A stretch of 64,000 nucleotides of DNA from Acidovorax benzenivorans (GTDB lineage Bacteria; Pseudomonadota; Gammaproteobacteria; Burkholderiales; Burkholderiaceae_C): assembly GCF_028680575.1 (NCBI RefSeq), contig NZ_JAPCKI010000001.1, forward strand, positions 597,781 to 661,780, given 5' to 3'. Below, piece after piece: positions 55,801 to 63,588 of the stretch. The first letter of the stretch is position 1, and each line of letters opens with the position of its first letter. The notes under the pieces are model-generated. The model was given only the letters and a program-made list of their open reading frames with translations. It searched no databases and had not been told where the DNA came from. The position numbers and the translations under genes are program-made.

Positions 55801-56424
55801 GCGGGCGGGCGCCACAAGCGCACCGTGGCCCAGGTGGGCATGGAAATCGGCGCCAACACCTTCGTGAGCCTGCGCGCCGACCACCTGCGGGTGCGCAACC
55901 CGGGCACCGTAGGTGTGGACCTGCGCACGCCCAGCCTGCCGTTCCTGGAGGAAATGCGCAACACCCAGATGGTGAACCTCTCCAACACCGACCTGCTGGA
56001 AGACACACCAACTTTTGACACGGGCACGCTCAAGACCCTGGGCGCAGGCGTCAACCACATGTTCAGCCGACGCTGGTCGGGCTATGCCAAATACCTCTAC
56101 CAGGGCAGTGAAAGTCGCAGCTTCGATGCCGATGTCGCCCTGGGCCGTATCCCCTACATCCCGCGCCACACGGCCGTGCTGGGCGCCACCTGGGCCAGCC
56201 CGCACCGTCTGTACCTGAGCGGCCGGGCCGTGTACCGGTCCGAGCGTTTTGAAGACAAGGAAAACCTCACGCGCCTGGCGTCGGGCTGGGGTGTGGACCT
56301 GATGGGGTTCTGGGAATCGCAGGACAAGCGCTGGGTGGTCGGCGCAGCCGCGCTGAACCTGTGGGCGCCAAAGTCGGACCGCCGCAAGACCCGCTATGTC
56401 CTGGACGCCCGCTACCGGTTCTGA
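52867..56424 (+). CDS. FecR-domain / TPR / outer-membrane beta-barrel protein
   Basis: This 1185-residue protein has a signal peptide (VLAALVAAACPLMAQA). A FecR-like domain spans about residues 70-155 (ALLFADDTQLRLHQNTVLQV; ATAAIRGTDWDISV; TLITVLSGTVEFSNAQGSV). A helical TPR region follows at about 200-560, with repeats such as AWGELGTLETFVNEFTEAGQ and AWTAVAYYQLGRHQDALTTL. From about residue 620 the sequence alternates as beta strands and ends YVLDARYRF, a typical outer-membrane barrel C-terminus. It thus joins a periplasmic ligand-type domain, a protein-interaction scaffold and a membrane barrel. The start ATG follows GGAAAGC. One base separates it from the CHASE2 cyclase gene. Function is unknown. 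Confidence 0.88.
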   Translation: MSHPRFRLSVLAALVAAACPLMAQATVPAGAAAEIISLQGTGDQRAAAAADWGPARLAQALAQGDFVRTRQAAKMALLFADDTQLRLHQNTVLQVKGVATPAQPVTTLLLNAGRAWTQTKRADGSRLNLETPAATAAIRGTDWDISVEDDGRTLITVLSGTVEFSNAQGSVSVGANEAALAEVGKAPVKLVLSQPRDRIQWVNALRADPVHHLSAEPVPAALAPVRDALAARDLAAARAALAQARTTAAPAWVEVFDAAVALQAGDLLAARGSLARQVAGADAAPLPAWLMQSDVQLMEGEGAAAATTLRTALQRWPAHPALVAQLARVQILSDRVDEAVATLAPAQGTAHADLALVRAELARRRGDAPGTLAAYAEAQTLAPGDARAWQGLGSAHAEREDPRPARENLRRALQLSPQSPGAWGELGTLETFVNEFTEAGQAFATALGDNPADYVALTGQGLLHLKQGQPDAALDAFLRAGVMEPRYARAKTWTAVAYYQLGRHQDALTTLQQAIVLDDKDPVPHMLLAQIHTDLFQPGEAVEAARAAVARMPYLKSLNQVANDQKGSANLGASLAFFGMEDWALEMAQQSFYPYWGGSHLFMADRYAGEFNKNSALFQGFLTDPMAFGASQRYSSLLQQPGAHGAVGVTLDRDLYRMRAPAVTLNGMDNTHVPVSWFFKAQSAHAAEFPFDLQVNNSPAVRGGYGDVRAHAVTVGAGMQPTERINLFAYANHFDMRLGSQNLFETAMDNQSTQGALGMSYRWGPTEQTWIKIGRSVERILLQRYPTLYLEPPFISLMGVSSLPKKQFNDLQLRHTVDTAPGSRWSVALEHVRERQNNLIAGQAAVAAEIPGVGTYRDDLYVAGYNHVDRRYTGLTLATTQRLDPALSLDATLGLQQIRHRVDGLTQSYLVNLDHLSEVQARRADMERVVTPRVGLVWQPASGTTVRMAYQDWLRPLSVSTLTSVETAGIPVEDRLVEAGGRHKRTVAQVGMEIGANTFVSLRADHLRVRNPGTVGVDLRTPSLPFLEEMRNTQMVNLSNTDLLEDTPTFDTGTLKTLGAGVNHMFSRRWSGYAKYLYQGSESRSFDADVALGRIPYIPRHTAVLGATWASPHRLYLSGRAVYRSERFEDKENLTRLASGWGVDLMGFWESQDKRWVVGAAALNLWAPKSDRRKTRYVLDARYRF

Positions 56425-56425
56425 C

Positions 56426-58414
56426 ATGGCATCGTCCGCCGCTTGGCGTCGGCAGCAGTTCTATGCGCTGGCAGCCGGTGCGTTGGCGCTGCTGCTGGTT
56501 GGGGCCGCCACCTTCAGCCGTACCTGGCATGCCCTGGAGTACAAGACCTTCGATGTACTCACGGCTTGGACTGCGCCGCAGCGCTCTGCACTGCCCGTGG
56601 TGATTCTGGCGATTGACGAACCCACGTTCCAGGAGCTGCAACAGACCTGGCCGTTTCCGCGCAGCGTGCATGCGGCCCTGCTGGAGCGGCTGCGCGCAGA
56701 CGGCGCCCTGGCCGTGGGGCTGGACATTGTTTTTGCCGACCCCACCACCGAGGCCGAAGACGCCGCGCTGGACCGCGCCATTGCCCATGCGGGGCAGGGC
56801 TTGCCCGTGGTGCTGGCCTCCACCCGCGAGAAGATCGACAGCGCCAACGCCGCGCTGTGGATGGACATCCAGCCGCTGCAGCGGTTTCTGGACGCTGGTG
56901 CCGATGCGGGTGATGCCGGGGTGGAGCCGGACGACGACTTCGTGGTGCGCCGCGCGCCCGTTGCGCGCGAGGGCTTTGCGCTGCGGCTGGCCCAGCGTGC
57001 GGCCGAGGCGCGGGGGCTGGCACCGGCGCTGCACCACTTCGACTGGATCGGCTACCGGGGCCCGCGCGGCACGTTGGACACCCGGTCTTACTACCAGGCG
57101 CTGGAGCCGGGCCTGCTGCCTGCGGGTTTCTTCAAAGGCAAGATCGTTCTGGTGGGGCGCTCGGCGCGCACCGCCACCGAGCTTTCGCACTCGCAGGCCG
57201 ACCTGTTCAACTCGCCGTTTGGCACAGCAGGCGGTGAGCGGCTTTTTCCGGGGGTGGAGCTTCAAGCCACGCTGCTGGACAACTATCTCACCGGCGGCGG
57301 GCTGCGCAGCGTGTCGGACGCATGGACCCTGGCGATCACCGCGCTGCTGCTGCCGGTGCTGCTGTGGGCCAGCCGACGGCTGCACCCGGCGGGCGCGGCG
57401 GCGCTGACAGCGGGGCTGGTGGTGGCCATGGGGGCCGTGTCGTGGGGGTTGTTTGCCAGCCTTCGCCTGTGGTGGCCGCCGCTGTTGCCTGCGGTGGCTG
57501 CGGTGGCCATCTATGGGGCGGCCGCGTTGGTGGGCTATGCGGTGGCGCGGCAGCGTGCGCGGCAGACGCGGGCGATGTTTGCGCAGTACGTGCCACCCGC
57601 TGTGGTTGCGCGCCTCATTGCACAGCCCGAGCTGATGCGCCTGGGTGGCGAGGCACGCGAGGTCACGCTCATGTTCACCGACCTGGCCAACTTCACCACC
57701 TTGTCTGAACAGCTGAGTGCCGAGCAGACCGTGGACGTGCTCACCGGCTACTTCAACGCCATGACGCCCATCGTGCACGCCACGGGCGGCACGGTGGACA
57801 AGTTCATCGGCGACGCGGTGATGGCCTTTTGGGGCGCGCCGCTTTCCGACCCGCAACACGCCGAACACGCTGTGGCCGCTGCCATCGCCATGCAGCAGGC
57901 CATGCAGGCGCTGGTGGCCGACCTGCGTGCGCGCGGGCTGCCGCCCATCCACATGCGCATTGGTCTGCACACGGGGCGCGTGGTGGTGGGCAACGTGGGC
58001 TCGGACCAGCGCTTTTCGTACACCGCCATTGGCGACGCGGTGAACCTGGCTGCGCGGCTGGAGGGTGCCAACAAGGCGTTTGGCACCGGCATCCTGCTGT
58101 CGGCTGCCACCGCAGCGCAACTGCCGCCCACGGTGGCGTTGCGCGCGCTGGACGATGTGATCGTCAAAGGCAAGACCGAGCCCGTGCGCGTGTTCACACC
58201 CTGCGACGATGCGGTGGTGTGTGATGCCAGCCTGGCAGCGCTGACCGCCTTCCATGCGCGCGACTGGGCTGGGGCCGAGGCGCAGTTGACTACGGTGCTG
58301 CAGCTGCTGCCCAGGGACTTGGCTGCCACGCGCCTTCTGGCGCGTGTGATCGAAGCGCGGGCTCTTCCCACCGATGCGCCCTGGCAGCCCGCCGTGGCGC
58401 TAGACAAGCTGTGA
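56426..58414 (+). CDS. CHASE2-domain adenylate/guanylate cyclase
   Basis: This 662-residue inner-membrane receptor has one N-terminal helix, a periplasmic CHASE2 sensor at about residues 35-290 (AVGLDIVFADPTTEAEDAAL is a hallmark segment), three helices at about 298-375, and a cytoplasmic class III cyclase domain. The metal Asp residues lie in LMFTDLANFT and KFIGDAVMAFWG; the transition-state Asn and Arg in GDAVNLAARLE. Lys before FIGD and Thr in YTAIGD favour ATP, so cAMP is the likely product. It begins one base after the FecR/TPR/barrel gene. Confidence 0.93.
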   Translation: MASSAAWRRQQFYALAAGALALLLVGAATFSRTWHALEYKTFDVLTAWTAPQRSALPVVILAIDEPTFQELQQTWPFPRSVHAALLERLRADGALAVGLDIVFADPTTEAEDAALDRAIAHAGQGLPVVLASTREKIDSANAALWMDIQPLQRFLDAGADAGDAGVEPDDDFVVRRAPVAREGFALRLAQRAAEARGLAPALHHFDWIGYRGPRGTLDTRSYYQALEPGLLPAGFFKGKIVLVGRSARTATELSHSQADLFNSPFGTAGGERLFPGVELQATLLDNYLTGGGLRSVSDAWTLAITALLLPVLLWASRRLHPAGAAALTAGLVVAMGAVSWGLFASLRLWWPPLLPAVAAVAIYGAAALVGYAVARQRARQTRAMFAQYVPPAVVARLIAQPELMRLGGEAREVTLMFTDLANFTTLSEQLSAEQTVDVLTGYFNAMTPIVHATGGTVDKFIGDAVMAFWGAPLSDPQHAEHAVAAAIAMQQAMQALVADLRARGLPPIHMRIGLHTGRVVVGNVGSDQRFSYTAIGDAVNLAARLEGANKAFGTGILLSAATAAQLPPTVALRALDDVIVKGKTEPVRVFTPCDDAVVCDASLAALTAFHARDWAGAEAQLTTVLQLLPRDLAATRLLARVIEARALPTDAPWQPAVALDKL

Positions 58415-58499
58415 ACATCCTTTGACATGTATTTACCGGGGGTATGGACGCCGGTGCCATGATGGGGGCTTCGCAACTTCATCAGGAAGGACCCTCCCC

Positions 58500-58853
58500 A
58501 TGCAAGTACAAGTCAACACAGACGACCACATCCACGGCGGCGAGTCACTGGCCCGCTGGATCACGGACGAGTGCAAGGGCCGGCTGTCCCGCTTTCAGGA
58601 CCATGTGACGCGGCTGGAGGTGTTTCTCTCCGACCTGGATGCAGGCAAGTCCGGCGCCAATGACAAACGCTGCCGCATCGAGGCACGCGTCACGGGCCGC
58701 CAACCCATCACCGTGACTGATGAGGCCGACAAGATGGCCAACGCCTTCATCGGCGCGGCCGACAAGCTGGCCCGCGCCCTCGACGCCGACCTGGGCCGCG
58801 CCAAGGACCGCAACGGCCGCGACACCATCCGAGCGGCGGAGGCAGAAGAGTAG
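58500..58853 (+). CDS. HPF/RaiA-type ribosome-associated protein
   Basis: This 117-residue protein resembles the sigma-54 modulation/S30EA family: MQVQVNTDDHIHGGESLARW, then FQDHVTRLEVFLSDLDAGKS and IEARVTGRQPITVTDEADKM. Such proteins bind idle ribosomes under stress. It ends in a charged tail (LGRAKDRNGRDTIRAAEAEE) with no long C-terminal domain, so it is the short form. CAGGAAGG precedes the ATG at 58500. Confidence 0.88.
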   Translation: MQVQVNTDDHIHGGESLARWITDECKGRLSRFQDHVTRLEVFLSDLDAGKSGANDKRCRIEARVTGRQPITVTDEADKMANAFIGAADKLARALDADLGRAKDRNGRDTIRAAEAEE

Positions 58854-58860
58854 TTGGGGT

Positions 58861-58910
58861 GAAATTGGCTGCTGGCGCCCTATTTATATGCGTTAGTAGC
58901 TATTAATTCA
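58861..58910 (-). repeat. GATAGC-type dispersed repeat, reverse orientation
   Basis: Read on the minus strand: TGAATTAATAGCTACTAACG, CATATAAATAGGGCGCCAGC, AGCCAATTTC. It follows the RaiA-like gene and is followed by a terminator. Confidence 0.65.
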
Positions 58911-58920
58911 GGAGTATTCA

Positions 58921-58952
58921 GAGGCGCTGCAGCCCAAAGGTTGCAGCGCCTC
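58921..58952. terminator. Terminator between the RaiA-like gene and vanB
   Basis: GAGGCGCTGCA and TGCAGCGCCTC form an 11-base perfect stem with a ten-base loop, followed by TTTAG on the plus strand. It lies between converging genes and can serve both. Confidence 0.75.
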
Positions 58953-58978
58953 TTTAGCGCCTCTTGGTTTTGGGGCGT

Positions 58979-59944
58979 TTACAGATCCAGCACAAGCAGC
59001 TTGCTGCGCGCGCGCGAGCAGCAGGGCATGAACTGCTCATTGGCCGCCTTTTCCTCATCGGTCAGATACATGTCGCGGTGGTCCACCTCGCCCTCCAGCA
59101 CGCGTGTGAGGCAAGTGCCACACACGCCCTGCTCGCACGAGGTCAGGATGTCGATGCCCTCCTTGCGCAGCGCCTCCACCACCGACACATCGGGCGCAAT
59201 GGTGTAGACCTTGCCCGTGCTGGCAATGCGCACGTCAAAGCCCTGGTCGCCCGAGGTGTCCTGTGCGGGCGCGCCAAAGTATTCGAGGTGGATGTGGTCC
59301 TGCGCCCAGCCCAGGGCCTTGGCGGTGGTCACCACATGGTCGATGAAGCCTGCCGGTCCGCACACATACAGGCGCTTGTCGGGGCCAGGGTTGGCCAGCA
59401 CGGCGGCGGCGTCCAGCTTCTGCTCGGGGGCGCCTGCATCAAAGTGAAAGTGGGCGTGGGGCGCAATGGCCGATGCGGCAATGTCGGCAGCAAACGCCGT
59501 GCGTTCGGCAGAGCGGGTGCAGTAGTGCAGTGCAAAGTCAGCGCCCGTGCGCGCCAGCCGGTCGGCCATACACAAGAGCGGCGTCACACCAATGCCGCCC
59601 GCCAGCAGCAGCGTGCGCTGTGCGGGGTGCAGCGCAAAGTGGTTGCGCGGGGTGCTGATGGTGATCACATCGCCCTCGTGCACGCTGTCATGCATGGCGA
59701 CCGAGCCGCCGCGCGATGCCGCGTCGCGCAACACGGCGATGCGATAGCGGTGCGACTCGTGCGAGGCATTGCACAGCGAGTATTGGCGCACCAGGCCGTT
59801 GGGAAGGTGCACATCGATGTGCGAGCCAGCGCTGAACGGAGGCAATGCGGCACCGTCCAGCCGCGCCAGCTCATAGCTGGCGATGCCCTCGGCTTCGGTC
59901 TGCTTCTTGACGACGCGGACTTGCAGGGTTTCCTGCGCGGTCAT
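58979..59944 (-). CDS. vanB: Vanillate demethylase reductase subunit (VanB-like)
   Basis: This 321-residue class IA oxygenase reductase passes electrons from NAD(P)H through FMN and a plant-type 2Fe-2S cluster to VanA. The FMN/NAD fold includes YSLCNASHESHRYRIAVLRD and LLLAGGIGVTPLLCMADRL. The C-terminal ferredoxin domain has CEQGVCGTC and the fourth Cys in EQFMPCCSRA. The ATG overlaps the vanA stop (ATGA), so the two are co-translated. Vanillate is the best guess; other methoxy- or hydroxy-aromatics are possible. Confidence 0.92.
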   Translation of the reverse strand: MTAQETLQVRVVKKQTEAEGIASYELARLDGAALPPFSAGSHIDVHLPNGLVRQYSLCNASHESHRYRIAVLRDAASRGGSVAMHDSVHEGDVITISTPRNHFALHPAQRTLLLAGGIGVTPLLCMADRLARTGADFALHYCTRSAERTAFAADIAASAIAPHAHFHFDAGAPEQKLDAAAVLANPGPDKRLYVCGPAGFIDHVVTTAKALGWAQDHIHLEYFGAPAQDTSGDQGFDVRIASTGKVYTIAPDVSVVEALRKEGIDILTSCEQGVCGTCLTRVLEGEVDHRDMYLTDEEKAANEQFMPCCSRARSKLLVLDL

Positions 59945-60996
59945 GCGCTCACCGCCTGTGCTGCGGCAGGCGCGCGCTCGGCGGCCAGCAGGCGGTCCAG
60001 GATCTTGCGCGACTGCACGCCGCCCGCGTCGATGTTGAGCATGAGCAGCTTGCGGTCGGGGTAGCGTGTCAGGTTCTCTTGCTGCAGCTCCAGCATCTGC
60101 TGGTCTTCGGCAAAGATCTTGCCCTGGCCGTCACGGATCTGGGTGGTGAGCGACGGGTCCTGCGGCTTGAAGTTGCGCGCCATGCCCCAGAAGTAGTGGA
60201 TCGACGTTTCCGTCTCGGGCGTGATGAAGTCCACCACGATGCTCGACGCTTTTTTGTCCGCTGGCGCGTCATAGCCGCCGTTGCCCGCCAGCGCCACGCC
60301 CACCTCGATCAGCACATGGCTGGGGGGGGCGAAGTGGCAGATCTGCCAGCGGTCCACCACCTGGTCGTCGGGCAGGCCGTTCATGCGCAGCGCCATCTTC
60401 CAGAACGGCGGGGCTTCAATGCCTTCCATGAAGCGGCTGGTGATCACCTCGTCGCCCTCCACGCGGGTCTTGCAGGGCACCTCGTCAATTTCCTTCTGGC
60501 CGATGCTGGTGGAGTGCACATAGGTCTCGTGCGTCAGGTCCATCAGGTTGTCGATCATCAGGCGGTAGTCACAGGCAATGTGGTACAGCCCGCCGCCGTA
60601 AGCCCATTCGGGGTTGTTGGCCCAGGGCAGGTGGTGGATGGTGGCGGGGTCGGCCTGTGCGGCGTCGCCGGGCCACACCCAGATGAAGCCATAGCGCTCC
60701 ACCACCGGAAAGCTGCGTGCCTTGGGGAAGCCCTGCACGCGCTGGCCCGGCATGGACACCGACTTGCCCGTGCATTCCACGCGCAGGCCGTGGTAGCCGC
60801 ACTGCAGCTGGCCCTCGCAAACGCTGCCCAGCGACAGCGGTGCGCCCCGGTGGGGGCAGAAGTCGTCCAGCGCGGCGACCTGGTCGGGGGCGGGGCGGTA
60901 GAACACGATCTTCTCGCCGCAGATGGTGCGGCCCAGGGGCTTGTCCGCGATCTCGTCGGGGGTGCAGGCTACGTACCAGGCGTTCTTGGGATACAT
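59941..60996 (-). CDS. vanA: Vanillate demethylase oxygenase subunit (VanA-like Rieske)
   Basis: This 351-residue Rieske non-haem iron oxygenase has the 2Fe-2S ligands Cys47, His49, Cys66 and His69 (DDFCPHRGAP; LQCGYHG). The mononuclear-iron site follows in NLMDLTHETYVHSTSI. It removes the O-methyl group of vanillate, giving protocatechuate and formaldehyde. The start MYPKNAWYVACTP is typical of VanA. It diverges from the GntR-type vanR; the 270-base gap carries two TGTATACA sites. Confidence 0.93.
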   Translation of the reverse strand: MYPKNAWYVACTPDEIADKPLGRTICGEKIVFYRPAPDQVAALDDFCPHRGAPLSLGSVCEGQLQCGYHGLRVECTGKSVSMPGQRVQGFPKARSFPVVERYGFIWVWPGDAAQADPATIHHLPWANNPEWAYGGGLYHIACDYRLMIDNLMDLTHETYVHSTSIGQKEIDEVPCKTRVEGDEVITSRFMEGIEAPPFWKMALRMNGLPDDQVVDRWQICHFAPPSHVLIEVGVALAGNGGYDAPADKKASSIVVDFITPETETSIHYFWGMARNFKPQDPSLTTQIRDGQGKIFAEDQQMLELQQENLTRYPDRKLLMLNIDAGGVQSRKILDRLLAAERAPAAAQAVSA

Positions 60997-61096
60997 GGTT
61001 GTCTCTCTCCGTGGGTGGATGGTGTCGTTGCAGGCTTGGTATACAGCCCGCTCGCAGATCTCAGGTGTGGTGCCGCAATTGTGTGAAAAAGACGGG

Positions 61097-61112
61097 TTTA
61101 TGTATACATAAA
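61097..61112. promoter_or_regulatory. VanR-type operator, site 1
   Basis: TTTATGTATACATAAA is a perfect 16-base palindrome with core TGTATACA, 101 bases upstream of vanA. It fits the compact palindromes bound by FCD-type GntR regulators. Confidence 0.75.
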
Positions 61113-61207
61113 AAAGGTATAAAACAGATATTTCACTCTGGCATATCTGGTAAGTTGTTGTTTTGTAAGTGGTTGGTATATTTTTGAGTGGATGCTATTT
61201 TGATTTG

Positions 61208-61215
61208 TGTATACA
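61208..61215. promoter_or_regulatory. VanR-type operator, site 2
   Basis: A second TGTATACA core lies 52 bases upstream of vanR and 107 bases from site 1, suggesting autoregulation or looping. Confidence 0.65.
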
Positions 61216-61266
61216 TTGCGTTGACTGACTTGCACCCCATCGATTGCCGCACCGACCACCGCCGCC

Positions 61267-62043
61267 ATGAACCCTCCCGAACCCCTGACCATTGCCCTGC
61301 CGGCCGAGGCTTTCGAAGCAGGAGCCTCGCAGGCCGTCAAGGCGCAGTTGCGCCTGCGCGAGATGATCCTGGCGGGTGAGTTGCCCGGCGGTGCCCGCAT
61401 TGCCGAGCTGACCCTCGTCGAGAAGCTGGGGGTGTCGCGCACGCCCATCCGTGCCGCGCTGATGCGGCTGGAGCAGGAGGGCCTGCTGCACCGGCTGCCC
61501 GGCGGCGGTTACGCCGTGCGCACGTTTTCTGAAACCGATGTGGCCGATGCCATTGAGCTGCGCGGCACCATGGAAGGGCTGGCCGCCCGGCTGGCTGCCG
61601 AGCGTGGCGTGGCCCCTGCCCTGCTGGCCGAGGCCCATGCCTGCCTGGATGCCATCGATGCCACGCTGGCCCCGTCCATGCTGGATGACGAGGGGTTTTC
61701 GCGCTATGTGGAACTGAATGCGCGGTTTCACCTGCTGCTCAGTCGCATGGTGGGCAGCGATGTGGTGGCGCGCGAGCTGGACCGCGTCAAGGGCCTGCCG
61801 TTTGCGTCGCCCTCGGCGTTTGTGGTGGTGCAGACGCACTCTGCCCAGGCGCGCGACATGCTGGTGGTGGCACAAGACCAGCACCGCCAGGCGCTGGACG
61901 CCATCGAGCGGCGCGAAGGCGCGCGGGCCGAAGCCATCCTGCGGGAGCACTCGCGCATCACCCGGCGCAACCTACTGGCGGCTGTGCAGGCGTCGCAGGT
62001 GCAGGGCTTGCCCGGTGTACAGCTGATCCGCGAGCGGGCATAA
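61267..62043 (+). CDS. vanR: GntR family regulator, FCD type (VanR-like)
   Basis: This 258-residue regulator has a winged helix at about residues 25-90 (QLRLREMILAGELPGGARIA; EKLGVSRTPIRAALMRLEQE) and an FCD ligand domain (AIELRGTMEGLAARLAAERG; FHLLLSRMVGSDVVARELD). It is divergent from vanAB and most likely represses it, released by vanillate. The TGTATACA palindromes are its likely operators. The symbol is by context. Confidence 0.88.
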   Translation: MNPPEPLTIALPAEAFEAGASQAVKAQLRLREMILAGELPGGARIAELTLVEKLGVSRTPIRAALMRLEQEGLLHRLPGGGYAVRTFSETDVADAIELRGTMEGLAARLAAERGVAPALLAEAHACLDAIDATLAPSMLDDEGFSRYVELNARFHLLLSRMVGSDVVARELDRVKGLPFASPSAFVVVQTHSAQARDMLVVAQDQHRQALDAIERREGARAEAILREHSRITRRNLLAAVQASQVQGLPGVQLIRERA

Positions 62044-62159
62044 CGGCTGGCGCTTGGGCGTCGGTATCCTCGCCAGTTATTTCATTTGGCGATACCTGAA
62101 TGCTTGAATTTGCGCTTGTGAAATAACCCAGCCCACGCCAAACTCCCGCCAGCATTTTC

Positions 62160-62167
62160 TGTATACA
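62160..62167. promoter_or_regulatory. VanR-type operator, site 3, upstream of the ABC transporter
   Basis: A third TGTATACA core lies 23 bases upstream of the transporter binding-protein gene. Its identity with the two vanA/vanR sites suggests control by the same regulator. An 8-base inverted repeat TTATTTCA/TGAAATAA (62077-62084 and 62119-62126) lies just upstream. Confidence 0.6.
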
Positions 62168-62190
62168 ACGACTTTCCACAGGAGACAACG

Positions 62191-63375
62191 ATGCAAAAAC
62201 GCCACCTTCTTCGTGCCTCGGCTGCTGCCGCCATCGTGCTGTCCACCGGCCTGGCAGCTGTGCCCGCCGCCGCTCAGGACAACGTGTTCAAGATCGGCCT
62301 GATCCTGCCCATGACCGGCCAGCAAGCCACTACGGGCCGCCAGATCGAGGCCGCCGCGCGGCTCTACATGGCCCAGAACGGCGACATGGTGGGTGGCAAG
62401 AAGGTGCAGCTCATCATCAAGGACGACACCAGCCTGCCCGACGTGACCCGCCGCCTGGCCCAGGAACTGGTCGTCAACGAAAAGGTCAACGTGCTCGCGG
62501 GCATGGGCATCACTCCCTCGGCCATGGCCACCGCCCCGCTGGCCACGCAGTCCAAGACCCCCCTGGTGGTGATGGCCGCCGCCACCTCCAGCATCACCGA
62601 GGCATCGCCCTATGTGGTACGCACCAGCTTCACCTTGCCCCAGGTGTCGGTGGCCCTGGCCGATTGGGCGCCCAAGAATGGCATCAAGAAGGTCGTGACC
62701 CTGGTGAGCGACTACGGCCCAGGCATCGATGCGGAAAAGTATTTCAACCAGCGCCTCACGTTCAATGGCGGCCAGGTGACCGAAGCCCTGCGCGTGCCCC
62801 TGCGCAACCCTGACTTCGCCCCCTTCCTGCAGAAGGTGCGCGACGCCAAGCCCGACGCGCTGTTTGTCTTCGTGCCCTCGGGCGCGGGCGCTGCGGTGAT
62901 GAAGCAGTTCCTGGAGCGTGGCATGGACAAGGCCGGCATCAAGCTCATCGGCACTGGCGACGTGACGGACGACGATCAACTCAACGACATGGGCGACGGC
63001 GCCCTGGGTGTGGTCACCTCGCACCACTACTCTGCCGCACACCCCTCGCCCATGAACAAGAAGTTTGTGGAAGCGTTCGAGAAGGCCAACAAGGGTCTGC
63101 GCCCCAACTTCATGGCCGTGGGTGGCTATGACGGCATGCGCGTGATCTACGAAGCGCTCAAGACAACCAAGGGTGCGGGCGGCGGTGACGCCCTGCTGGC
63201 CGCCATGAAGGGCCAGATCTTTGAAAGCCCGCGCGGCAAGGTGTTCATCGATGCGCAGACCCGCGACATCGTGCAGGACGTGTACCTGCGCAAGGTGGAG
63301 CGTGTGAACGGCCAGCTGTACAACGTGGAGTTCGACGTGATCAAGGACGTCAAGGACCCCGGCAAGACTAAATAA
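62191..63375 (+). CDS. Branched-chain-type ABC transporter substrate-binding protein
   Basis: This 394-residue periplasmic type I binding protein has a signal peptide ending in PAAAQDNVFKIG, then LILPMTGQQATTGRQIEAAA and GGKKVQLIIKDD, typical of LivJ-like proteins. Many members in this family bind aromatic acids rather than leucine. Its position beside vanAB-vanR, with a shared palindrome, suggests vanillate or a related lignin-derived acid. CACAGGAGAC precedes the ATG. A permease gene follows. Confidence 0.95.
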   Translation: MQKRHLLRASAAAAIVLSTGLAAVPAAAQDNVFKIGLILPMTGQQATTGRQIEAAARLYMAQNGDMVGGKKVQLIIKDDTSLPDVTRRLAQELVVNEKVNVLAGMGITPSAMATAPLATQSKTPLVVMAAATSSITEASPYVVRTSFTLPQVSVALADWAPKNGIKKVVTLVSDYGPGIDAEKYFNQRLTFNGGQVTEALRVPLRNPDFAPFLQKVRDAKPDALFVFVPSGAGAAVMKQFLERGMDKAGIKLIGTGDVTDDDQLNDMGDGALGVVTSHHYSAAHPSPMNKKFVEAFEKANKGLRPNFMAVGGYDGMRVIYEALKTTKGAGGGDALLAAMKGQIFESPRGKVFIDAQTRDIVQDVYLRKVERVNGQLYNVEFDVIKDVKDPGKTK

Positions 63376-63377
63376 GC

Positions 63378-63398
63378 CCCCCTGAGCCGCTGCGCGGC
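63378..63398 (+). repeat. CCCCCTGAGCCGC hairpin repeat
   Basis: The same 21 bases as at 39117-39137 (CCCCCTGAGCCGCTGCGCGG, then C) occur three bases after the binding-protein stop, with a GCCGC-TGC-GCGGC hairpin. It may attenuate transcription before the permease gene. The rest of the 213-base gap is GC-rich with no gene. Confidence 0.65.
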
Positions 63399-63588
63399 GG
63401 GGCGGCCCTTGCGCGGCGGCCGCTGGTCTGGGCCGCGCCAGTATTTACGGGCAGGCTCCCTCTCGGTCCGTTCGGGCTGGGCCTGTCGAAACCGGGGGCC
63501 GCAGGTTGAACGTCCGGCTTTGGTGATTCGTCGCACTTCCACAGCCCTGAGCAGGGTGGTGCACTTTTGTCTTCAATGAAGTGATTTC

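Noticed and set aside
54772-58255. Long minus-strand open frames of 551 and 662 codons opposite the FecR/barrel and CHASE2 genes
   Set aside because: Both are shadows of well-supported genes, with His/Arg/Gln-rich translations and no recognisable domain.
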